A stretch of DNA of 64,000 bases from Anaerolinea sp. (lineage in GTDB: Bacteria > Chloroflexota > Limnocylindria > Limnocylindrales > CSP1-4), in contig PNKK01000003.1 in assembly GCA_013822395.1 (NCBI GenBank), positions 1 to 64,000 on the forward strand. Reading direction: 5' to 3'. Below are positions 39,103-47,210 of this stretch, one piece after another. A model generated the notes under the pieces. The model saw only the letters and a program-made list of their open reading frames with translations. It did no database searches and was not told the origin of the DNA. Numbering within the stretch: position 1 is the stretch's first letter; each line of letters starts with the position of its first letter. Made by a program: the position numbers and the translations under genes.

Positions 39103-39354
39103 TCGCAGTCTCCTCCTACTCCACGGACGACGCCGGGTCGGCGTCCATCCGCTCCTGTCCGCGCCAAACGAACCGGATCGGCAGCCCGATCGCATGTCCG
39201 AGAGACGCTGGCGTTTCCGCATTATAGGTACCGTGCTCAGGGTGCACGTCAAGGGATTCGGGTCAAGGAATCTCCTCGCACGTGTCTGGCTGGCCTCCTT
39301 TCTGCCGTCGACATGACGACTGCCTCTCGGGTGTGTCGTGGGGCTGTCGATCGG

Positions 39355-39990
39355 TCACGACCGCGTTGCCGTGCGTGGCGGAGTCACCTCCGCGTGAGGC
39401 GTCCACGGTTGGGGCGGGCGCTCGAGCTCGGCCCGGTCGGTGGCCGCCGGCAGGATCGTGAGCGCCCTGACCCCCCGTGGGCGGTTGATCCGGTCGTTTC
39501 CCGCAAGGATCGTCACGAGCTCTGCCGTCAGTGACCTGGCCGGTGGGTCGTAGACCCGCATGACCGGAGCACCTTCGGCCGGCGAGCCACCGAACGGCGC
39601 CAGCGCCGCCTCGCCCAACAACGGCGCCCCTGGGGCGGACAGGCGCCCGAAGGCGAGCGGCAGCGTCAGGATGACAACGAACACCGTCCCAAGCATGGAT
39701 CCGCCGAGCGTCAGTCGCCAGCGCCAGATTGTTGCGGCCGGTTGGCGGCCGACGCGCGCTTGAACGCGAACCCACGCCTCGCGCGGTGGCTCGAGCGTCC
39801 GGAGCTCCGCCTGAAGGCGGCGGAGCGCGGCGATCGTCAGGGCGATCTCGGCGAGCTCCTCCTCACACCGTCTGCAGCGGTCGAGATGCGCCAGCGCGGT
39901 GTCGGTCCCGGGACTCTTCCCGCGCCGGTCGACCAGGTCGAGGAGCGCAGCTCGATTGGCGGCGCAGGACGACCTCCAGGGAAGGTTCAT
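39355..39990 (-). CDS. Anti-sigma factor (zinc-finger, one TM)
   Basis: ALAHLDRCRRCEEELAEI; hydrophobic LGTVFVVILTLPLAFG; follows sigma gene with 4-bp overlap. Confidence 0.78.
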   Translation of the reverse strand: MNLPWRSSCAANRAALLDLVDRRGKSPGTDTALAHLDRCRRCEEELAEIALTIAALRRLQAELRTLEPPREAWVRVQARVGRQPAATIWRWRLTLGGSMLGTVFVVILTLPLAFGRLSAPGAPLLGEAALAPFGGSPAEGAPVMRVYDPPARSLTAELVTILAGNDRINRPRGVRALTILPAATDRAELERPPQPWTPHAEVTPPRTATRS

Positions 39991-40625
39991 GACGACCCGC
40001 CCTCCGACTCAACGGCGAGCACGGGACCGCGGCGCCCGGTTGGGCGAGGCTCCGGCTCCAGATGCGACCGGAGCGACTCGAGCGCGTAGTGCAACCGCGA
40101 TTTCACGGTGCCGAGGCGGACGCCGAGGATCGCCGACGTCTCCTGGAGCGACAGACCGTGCAGGTAATAGAGGACGACGACGCTCTGGTGCTTGGGCGAC
40201 AGGAGGGCGATGCTCTCGCGGACCGTCCGCCGCAGCTCCGCTCGCTCGGCCCACTCGGGCGGCTCGTCCGCGGCGTCGCCGAGTGTCGCGAGCTCCGCCT
40301 CCCCGATCGGGTGGGTCTGCACGCGCCGCCGACCGAGGCGGGAGTAGCAGAGGTTCAAGGCCACTCGATGCAGCCACGGGACCGGCGAGACGTCGGTGCG
40401 CAGCGATGCGCGGTGCCGGTAGGCTCGGATGAACGTGTCCTGGAGGATCTCCTCGGCCGCGCCGGGATCGCCGGTCAAGCCGTAGGCGGTCCGGTGGATC
40501 AGGCCGCGATATCGCTCGAAGAACGCCTCGAACGCGCCGAGATCATCCGCCTGGAGCCGGCGGATTAGCTCGGCATCGGCGAGCCGTCCGGCCGCGAGCG
40601 GCTCGGACGCCTGGGTATCGTCCAC
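39987..40625 (-). CDS. ECF RNA polymerase sigma factor
   Basis: DPGAAEEILQDTFIRAYRHRASL; LSPKHQSVVVLYYLHGLSLQETSAILGVRLGTVKSRLHYAL. Confidence 0.92.
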   Translation of the reverse strand: MDDTQASEPLAAGRLADAELIRRLQADDLGAFEAFFERYRGLIHRTAYGLTGDPGAAEEILQDTFIRAYRHRASLRTDVSPVPWLHRVALNLCYSRLGRRRVQTHPIGEAELATLGDAADEPPEWAERAELRRTVRESIALLSPKHQSVVVLYYLHGLSLQETSAILGVRLGTVKSRLHYALESLRSHLEPEPRPTGRRGPVLAVESEGGSS

Positions 40626-40717
40626 GACGTGCGGCTCCTCCAGCTGGTCGAGTTCGACGCCGGTGCCTCACCCACACCATACCGGCCGCCGCCGGAGAAA
40701 GTTCACCGACGACCCGC

Positions 40718-42226
40718 TCAGTCCGGGCAGGGCGTCCAGCTGCCGGTCGCGGCGGCCCGCCAGCGAAGGTTCGGGTTGCGGGCGGCGCCGGCCTCGTCCA
40801 GGCGCTTCGTCGGGGCGGTATGCGGCGCCGATGTGACCATGTCGGGATCGGACTCCGCCTCTCGGGCGATCGTGATCAGCGCGTCGGCGAAGGCGTCGAG
40901 CGTCTCGATCGACTCGGTCTCGGTCGGCTCGATGAGCATCGCCTCGTCGACCGTCAGCGGGAAGTAGATCGTCGGGGCGTGGAAGCCGTGATCGAGCAGA
41001 CGCTTCGCGATATCGAGGGTCCGGACGCCCGTGCGCTTCTTGATGCTCGACGCCGAGGCGATGAACTCGTGCTTGCACGGCCCCTCGAACGGGATGTCGT
41101 ACAGCCCCGACGCCGCGAGCCGCGCCTTGAGGTAGTTCGCCGCCAGGACGGCGTCGTCCGTCACCTCGCGCAGCCCGCTGTCGCCATGTGTCCGCAGGTA
41201 GGCGAATGCGCGGACGAGAACGCCGGTGCTCCCGACGAACGAGCGCATCCGGCCGATGGAGGAGGGCCGCTCGCCGACCGCCTCGATGCGGAACGACCCG
41301 TCCGGCTCGCGGAGCACCCGCGGCGCGGGCAGGAACGGCAGGAGCTTCTCACCCACTCCGACAGGGCCCGCTCCCGGGCCGCCGCCGCCGTGCGGGGTGG
41401 AGAACGTCTTGTGCGTGTTGATGTGCATGACGTCGAAGCCGGCCTCGCCGGGCTTGAACCGGCCGAGGATCGCGTTCAGGTTCGCGCCGTCCATGTAGGC
41501 GAGCGCCCCGGCGCCGTGAACGAGGTCGAGCAGCTCCCCGATTCGCGACTCGAACATCCCGAGCGTGGACGGGTTCGTGATCATGATCGCGGCCGTCTGC
41601 GGCCCGAGCGCCGCCCGGAAGGCATCGAGGTCCACGCCGCCGTCCGGCGCCGCCGGGAGGGAGACGGTCCGCAACCCCGCCATCGTGGCCGTCGCCGGGT
41701 TCGTGCCATGCGCGGAATCCGGCACGAGGACCTCGGTCCGGCCCAGGTCGCCGCGGCCCTCGTGGTAGGCGCGGATCATCAGGATCCCGGTCAGCTCACC
41801 GTGCGCCCCGGCCGCGGGCTGGAGCGTGACGGCCCGCATCCCGCTGACCTCGCACAGGATCTGCTCGAGCTCCCAGAGGAGCTGGAGCGTCCCCTGCGCG
41901 ACGGCGTCGGGGGCCATCGGGTGAAGCTCCGTGAAGCCGGGCAGGCGGGCCGCCCACTCGTTGAGCTTCGGATTCCACTTCATCGTGCACGAGCCGAGCG
42001 GGTAGAAGCCCGTGTCGATGGCGTAGTTGAGCTGCGACAGGTTGACGTAGTGCCGGACGACCTCGGGCTCGTTGAGCTCCGGGAGGCCCGCCGGCACCTC
42101 ACGGCGCTGCGCTGCCGGGATACGGTCGAGGGCGTCGGGCGGCGGATGCGGGATCTTCCCGCCGCCGCGGCCGGGTCGGGATCGTTCGAACAGGGTTGGC
42201 TGGAGGCGCGAGCCGGCGACGGTCAT
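40718..42226 (-). CDS. gcvPB: Glycine dehydrogenase (decarboxylating) subunit 2
   Basis: GSCTMKWNPKLNEWAARLPGF; NINTHKTFSTPHGGGGPGAGPVGV-type PLP motif (HINTHKTFSTPHGGGGPG). Confidence 0.95.
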   Translation of the reverse strand: MTVAGSRLQPTLFERSRPGRGGGKIPHPPPDALDRIPAAQRREVPAGLPELNEPEVVRHYVNLSQLNYAIDTGFYPLGSCTMKWNPKLNEWAARLPGFTELHPMAPDAVAQGTLQLLWELEQILCEVSGMRAVTLQPAAGAHGELTGILMIRAYHEGRGDLGRTEVLVPDSAHGTNPATATMAGLRTVSLPAAPDGGVDLDAFRAALGPQTAAIMITNPSTLGMFESRIGELLDLVHGAGALAYMDGANLNAILGRFKPGEAGFDVMHINTHKTFSTPHGGGGPGAGPVGVGEKLLPFLPAPRVLREPDGSFRIEAVGERPSSIGRMRSFVGSTGVLVRAFAYLRTHGDSGLREVTDDAVLAANYLKARLAASGLYDIPFEGPCKHEFIASASSIKKRTGVRTLDIAKRLLDHGFHAPTIYFPLTVDEAMLIEPTETESIETLDAFADALITIAREAESDPDMVTSAPHTAPTKRLDEAGAARNPNLRWRAAATGSWTPCPD

Positions 42227-43617
42227 CGGGCCGCTCCCGCCGGGACGCGGCCGCCGCCGCCGATGAGCGCGCCGAGGACGCCGGCAAGGGCCGCGATCTC
42301 CTCGCTCGTCGTGACCTCCGTCGCACAGACGAGGAGCGCGTCGGCGACGGACGGCTCATCCGGCACGGCGTCGGCGAGGACGAGGCCGGCGAGGATTCCA
42401 CGGTCCAGGAGAGCACGGTGGACCGCACGTGCGTTGGGAACGCGGACGGCGAACTCGTTGAGGTAGGCGCCCGGATGGAGGCGCGGCGCCCCGATCGCCC
42501 CGAGGGCGGCCTCCAGCTCCGCGGCACGGACCGCGCCGAGCGCTGCGACGTCGCGCAGGCCGTGCGGCCCCAGCGTGGCGAGCCAGACGCTCGCGGCCAG
42601 CGCGAGGAGCGCCTGGTTCGTGCAGATATTGGACGCGGCCTTCTCACGCCGGATGTGCTGCTCCCGGGCCTGGAGCGTCATCACGAACGCCCGCTGGCCG
42701 TCCAGGTCGGTCGTCATGCCCACGAGGCGGCCGGGGATCTGGCGGACAAGCGCGTCCGTGCAGGCGAGGATCCCGAGATACGGGCCGCCGTACTGGAGTG
42801 GGATGCCCAGCGGCTGGCCCTCACCGGCGGCGATGTCCGCGCCGTACGCGCCGGGCGGGGCGAGCACCGCGAGCGAGACCGGCTCGACGACCGCGACCGA
42901 GAGCGCCCCGGCACGGTGGGCCATCGCCGTCGCCTCGGCCATCGGCTCGAGCAGCCCGTAGAAGCTCGGCTGGGCCACGAGGACGCCGGCGACCGGTCCG
43001 GTGCCGTCGGCGAGCATCGCGCTGAGCGCCTCGAGGTCCGTCGTGCCGGCGGCCGGGCCCGCCGCAACGAGCGGGATCTCGTCCACCCGGAGACCGGCGC
43101 CCGCAAAGTATGTCTCGACGACGGCCCGGTAGTGCGGATGAATCCCACGGCTGACGAGGATCCGCTCGCGACGGGTGGCTCGACAGGTCATGAGGGCGCC
43201 TTCGGCCGTCGCGGCCGCCCCGTCGTAGTGCGATGCCGAGACGACGTCCAGCCCGACGAGCTCGGCGATCAGCGACTCGTACTCATAGATGCTCTGGAGC
43301 GTTCCCTGGCTGACCTCGGGTTGGTACGGGGTGTACGCCGTGTACCACTCGCCCCGAAGGAGGATCTGGTCGACGGCGGCCGGCGACCAGTGCCGGTAGG
43401 CCCCCGCGCCGAGGAAGGACGCGAGATCGGTCCGGTTGCGGTCGGCCAGCCCTTCGAGGCGCCGGGCGAGCGTCTGCTCGGGCTCGGGCGGGTCCAGTCG
43501 GAGCGGGCTGGCACGGAGGGGAGCCGGGATGTCGGCGAAGAGTTCGTCGATGCCGGAGACGCCGATCGTCGCGAGCATCCGCTCGCGGTCGGCAGGCGTA
43601 TGGGGACCGTAGGGCAT
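42223..43617 (-). CDS. gcvPA: Glycine dehydrogenase (decarboxylating) subunit 1
   Basis: PYGPHTPADRERMLATIGVSGIDELFADIP; YTPYQPEVSQGTLQSIYEYES. Confidence 0.95.
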   Translation of the reverse strand: MPYGPHTPADRERMLATIGVSGIDELFADIPAPLRASPLRLDPPEPEQTLARRLEGLADRNRTDLASFLGAGAYRHWSPAAVDQILLRGEWYTAYTPYQPEVSQGTLQSIYEYESLIAELVGLDVVSASHYDGAAATAEGALMTCRATRRERILVSRGIHPHYRAVVETYFAGAGLRVDEIPLVAAGPAAGTTDLEALSAMLADGTGPVAGVLVAQPSFYGLLEPMAEATAMAHRAGALSVAVVEPVSLAVLAPPGAYGADIAAGEGQPLGIPLQYGGPYLGILACTDALVRQIPGRLVGMTTDLDGQRAFVMTLQAREQHIRREKAASNICTNQALLALAASVWLATLGPHGLRDVAALGAVRAAELEAALGAIGAPRLHPGAYLNEFAVRVPNARAVHRALLDRGILAGLVLADAVPDEPSVADALLVCATEVTTSEEIAALAGVLGALIGGGGRVPAGAAR

Positions 43618-43624
43618 CGGGCCG

Positions 43625-44005
43625 TCAGCCCTCGGAGATCAGCTGCTCGTACACGGCGGCGTCGAGGAGCTCGTCCACCTGGCCCGCGTCCGCCACCCGC
43701 ACCCGGATCATCCAGCCGGTGCCGTACGGATCGCTGTTGACCAGCTCCGGGGAGCCGGCGAGCGCGGCGTTCACCTCGGCGACCTCGCCCGTGATCGGGG
43801 CGAAGAGGTCGCTGACGGCCTTGACCGACTCGACGACACCGAACGTGGCGTGCTGCTCGAGTGAGCGGCCAGCGTCGGGCAGCTCCACGAACACGACGTC
43901 TCCGAGCTGCTCGGCCGCATAGGCCGTGACCCCCACGGTCGCCGTGTCGCCCTCGACGCGGACCCACTCGTGGTCCTTCGTGTACCGGAGCTCGGGTGGG
44001 ACCAT
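43625..44005 (-). CDS. gcvH: Glycine cleavage system H protein
   Basis: [16 protein letters not shown]...[21 protein letters not shown] (lipoyl lysine ESVKA). Confidence 0.95.
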   Translation of the reverse strand: MVPPELRYTKDHEWVRVEGDTATVGVTAYAAEQLGDVVFVELPDAGRSLEQHATFGVVESVKAVSDLFAPITGEVAEVNAALAGSPELVNSDPYGTGWMIRVRVADAGQVDELLDAAVYEQLISEG

Positions 44006-44125
44006 CGCGGGAGCTTCCTCCTCTGGGCGCCCGTTCACAGGCGGGCGGTTCGGTGTCTGAGCGGTTGCTGAGGGTTTCCCCGACGAGCCGGAACGAGGCT
44101 CTCCGGGGATCGAGGCGACGCCCTC

Positions 44126-45253
44126 CTAGCCATCGGTCCGAGGATGGCGCCGATAGAACGGCATCGGGACGACCTCTGCGGAGACTCGTTGACCACGGAT
44201 CTCCACGTCGAGGATCGTACCCGGTTCGCCGTCGGCGGGGGCGACGTAGGCCAGCGCGATCGCACGTCCGAGCGTCGGCGAGTGGGTCCCGCTCGTGACC
44301 ACGCCGGTGCGCCGCCCGTCACGCAGGACCGGGTGCCCGTGGCGGGCGATCCCGCGCCCGGTGACCGTCAGCCCCACGAGCCGCTTCGCGACGCCGTCGC
44401 GCGCCACGCGGGCAAGCGCCTCGCGGCCGACGAAGGCGCCGGGCTTCTGAAGCTTCACGACCCGGCCCAGGCCGGCCTCGAAGGGGTTCGTCCCGCGGTC
44501 GAGGTCGTTGCCGTAGAGCGGCATGCCTGCCTCGAGCCGGAGGGTGTCGCGGGCGCCGAGCCCGGACGGGGCGACGCCGGCGCCGCGGCCGGCCGCCTCG
44601 AGCGCGTCCCAGGCCTCGGGTCCCCGGTCCCAGTCCACGAACAGCTCGAAGCCGTCCTCACCGGTGTAGCCGGTGCGCGCGACGAGCGCGGGGATGCCGG
44701 CAACGTGACCCTCGGCGATCGCGTAGTAGCGGAGGGCGCTCAGGTCGATGTCGGTGAGCGGTGCGAGGACGCCGGCCGCGGCCGGGCCCTGAATCGCGAC
44801 GAGCGACGTGGCGAGCGAGCGATCGTCGAGAACCGCGCTCCAACCGTGGAGCCGGGCGGCGAGCTCGTCGGACACGATCGCGGCGTTCCCCGCGTTCGCC
44901 ACGACGAGAAATCGATCCTCGGCGAGCCGGTAGATGATCAGGTCGTCGATGATCCCGCCGTCGGGTGCGCAGATCATCGAGTAATGAGCGCGCCCCACGG
45001 CGAGCGCCCGCGGGTCTGTCACGACCGCCGCCGCGAGGGCATCGCCCGCGGCCGACCCCTCGACATGGAGCTCGCCCATGTGCGACAGGTCGAACAGGCC
45101 CGCCCGCTCTCGGACCGCACGGTGCTCCTCGAGGATCCCGGCGTACTGGACCGGCATCAGCCAGCCGCCGAACTCGATGAGCCTGGCACCAAGCCTCCGG
45201 TGGACATCGATGAGCGCAGTCTCGTGGAGAGGCAACGCCTCCGTGTCGGTCAT
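44126..45253 (-). CDS. gcvT: Glycine cleavage system T protein (aminomethyltransferase)
   Basis: EFGGWLMPVQYAGILEEHRAVRERAGLFDLSHMGEL. Confidence 0.95.
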   Translation of the reverse strand: MTDTEALPLHETALIDVHRRLGARLIEFGGWLMPVQYAGILEEHRAVRERAGLFDLSHMGELHVEGSAAGDALAAAVVTDPRALAVGRAHYSMICAPDGGIIDDLIIYRLAEDRFLVVANAGNAAIVSDELAARLHGWSAVLDDRSLATSLVAIQGPAAAGVLAPLTDIDLSALRYYAIAEGHVAGIPALVARTGYTGEDGFELFVDWDRGPEAWDALEAAGRGAGVAPSGLGARDTLRLEAGMPLYGNDLDRGTNPFEAGLGRVVKLQKPGAFVGREALARVARDGVAKRLVGLTVTGRGIARHGHPVLRDGRRTGVVTSGTHSPTLGRAIALAYVAPADGEPGTILDVEIRGQRVSAEVVPMPFYRRHPRTDG

Positions 45254-45756
45254 CCGGCGGTCGCCTCCCGGCCGAGTGTGGGGACGGCTCCGGGGGCGAC
45301 CGATCCCTGGCCGACCGAGCGGAGGGCACTTGCCGCGGTCTCCACGAGCGCCCGTTCCGTGTCGAAGGTCAGGAGACTCCGGGCGTCCTCGAAGCGGACC
45401 CAGCGGACCCGCTCGAACTCCTGGTCGTGGCGGGCGAGGTCGCCGCCGACGGACTCCATGAGGAAGTAGTGGACGGTCTTGTGAATCCGCGTGCCGCCCT
45501 GGATGAACGTGTACTCGATCGACGGCAGCGGGGCCACGATCCGGACGCGCAGCCCGGTCTCCTCCTGGACCTCGCGGACGGCGGTCTCCTGATGCGTCTC
45601 GCCCGGGTTCGGCGTCCCCTTCGGAAGCGTCCACGTCCCGCCGCGCCGGTGGCCGTCGCGTCGGCGGAGCCCGGCAACCAGCGACGGGCGGCCCCCGTCG
45701 AGGCGAACGACGATTCCGCCGGCGGAGGTGGCGGTGGCGGACCTCAGGCGCGCCAC
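45250..45756 (-). CDS. NUDIX hydrolase
   Basis: GTPNPGETHQETAVREVQEETGL Nudix box. Confidence 0.92.
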   Translation of the reverse strand: MARLRSATATSAGGIVVRLDGGRPSLVAGLRRRDGHRRGGTWTLPKGTPNPGETHQETAVREVQEETGLRVRIVAPLPSIEYTFIQGGTRIHKTVHYFLMESVGGDLARHDQEFERVRWVRFEDARSLLTFDTERALVETAASALRSVGQGSVAPGAVPTLGREATAG

Positions 45757-46079
45757 GGCGCCGCGGCGGCGCTCGATCGCCCCGGCAGCGGGACGGAACG
45801 CGACCAGGTCATCGAGACGACCGGGTGCGGCCGACCCGTCGCCGGTCGGCGCGTCCGCGTCGGGGTGATGGAACGGGAGCCTGCACGGAGCCGCGCGAGG
45901 GCGGAGATCTCCGGCTGCCGAAGCACGGTTGGCCGCCAGCCGGCTCCACGGAACGCGATGGCGGACCGCAGGCCGAGGCGGCGCTCGCGGGTCCGGGACG
46001 AGGGTCGGGGGAACCGGGCCGCGGGGCGCGCTGCGTACTTCGCGGCGATGCTGTGCTCCATCGGCCGTATGGTACCGCG

Positions 46080-47126
46080 TCAGTCCCGCTGCGCAAGGGA
46101 ACGGCGCATCGCGGCGGCAGCCTCCGGTGCCAGCGCGCCCCGGCCTTCCGCCAGGGCGATCTCCCGCTCGGCCGCGGCGGCGTACAGCGGCAGGACGGCT
46201 GGCGCGTGGGCGTGGAGCGTGGCGAGATGCCGTTCCAGCGTCCCGATGTCGCCGCGGGTCATCGGGCCGGTCAGAGCGCGGGCGATCCCCAGCGCACGGG
46301 CGTTCGCAAGCGTCTGCTCCGCGAGGCGGCCGTAGATCGCCAGGGAGCCAGCCTCGTCCAGCCCGGCGACCTGTCCGAGCTCCGCGATCGCGTCGAGAAG
46401 CGCGACGAACCCCCCGGCCGCGAGGACCGCGGCCGCGTGGTAGGCCGCCTTCGTGCCAGGTGCCAGGCGGACCGGATGGGCGCCGAGCGCCTCGGCCATC
46501 CGGGCGAGGAGATCCGCGAGCTGGTCGTCCCCCTCGATCGCGACCGTGGCGCCGTGAAGCGCCGTGACCGCGAGCTCCGTGTCCGCGAAGGCGACGAGCG
46601 GATGGAACGCGCCGACCTGCGTCCCCGCCGCCATCGCCGGCTCGAGGACCTCCGCGCCGAGCGCCCCGGAGGTGTGGATCATCGCCTGGCCGCTGTACAT
46701 CCGGAGCCGGCCAGCGACTGACGGGATGGCGTCGTCCGGCACCGCGAGGACGATGAGCTCGACCTCGTCGAGGAGCGCGGTCGCCTCGGCGAACCCGCGC
46801 GCGCCGGGCACGAGCCCGCGAAACCGCTCCCGCCGGACTGGGTCCCGGGACGCGACCGCACCGACCGGCCAGCCGGCGCGGGTGAGGGCGACTCCGAGGG
46901 CCGTCCCGACCGCGCCGGCCCCCACGATCCCGACGACCGGCGGCTCCTCCGGATCTGAGTGGGCGTGCGGGTGGGCATGGTCCGACGCGTGGGCCGCGTC
47001 GCCGTGGCGATGGTGCCCGGGAGGCACCGGGTCCAGGTCGATCCCGCGGTCGTCCAGCTCGCGGAGTGTGGCATCGGCGGCCGGGACGGGCTCGCGCGCC
47101 TCCTCCGGATCGGGCCAGGCTCTCAC
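46080..47126 (-). CDS. DUF2520/Rossmann-like dehydrogenase-type protein with His-rich N-terminal extension
   Basis: VGIVGAGAVGTALGVALTRAGWPVGAVASRD; GALGAEVL...GAFHPLVAF; GTG start inferred. Confidence 0.8.
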   Translation of the reverse strand: MRAWPDPEEAREPVPAADATLRELDDRGIDLDPVPPGHHRHGDAAHASDHAHPHAHSDPEEPPVVGIVGAGAVGTALGVALTRAGWPVGAVASRDPVRRERFRGLVPGARGFAEATALLDEVELIVLAVPDDAIPSVAGRLRMYSGQAMIHTSGALGAEVLEPAMAAGTQVGAFHPLVAFADTELAVTALHGATVAIEGDDQLADLLARMAEALGAHPVRLAPGTKAAYHAAAVLAAGGFVALLDAIAELGQVAGLDEAGSLAIYGRLAEQTLANARALGIARALTGPMTRGDIGTLERHLATLHAHAPAVLPLYAAAAEREIALAEGRGALAPEAAAAMRRSLAQRD

Positions 47127-47210
47127 GCGGCGGCCCGCCGGAGATGGTCGGGTCGGGCGCGGTACGCTTGCACGCAACGAGTGTATCCAGCAGAGCGAAG
47201 GACGGACCAC

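Noticed and set aside
44006-44125. Glycine riboswitch call
   Set aside because: Only short strings resemble the consensus, in the wrong context and order; kept as a low-priority structured spacer.
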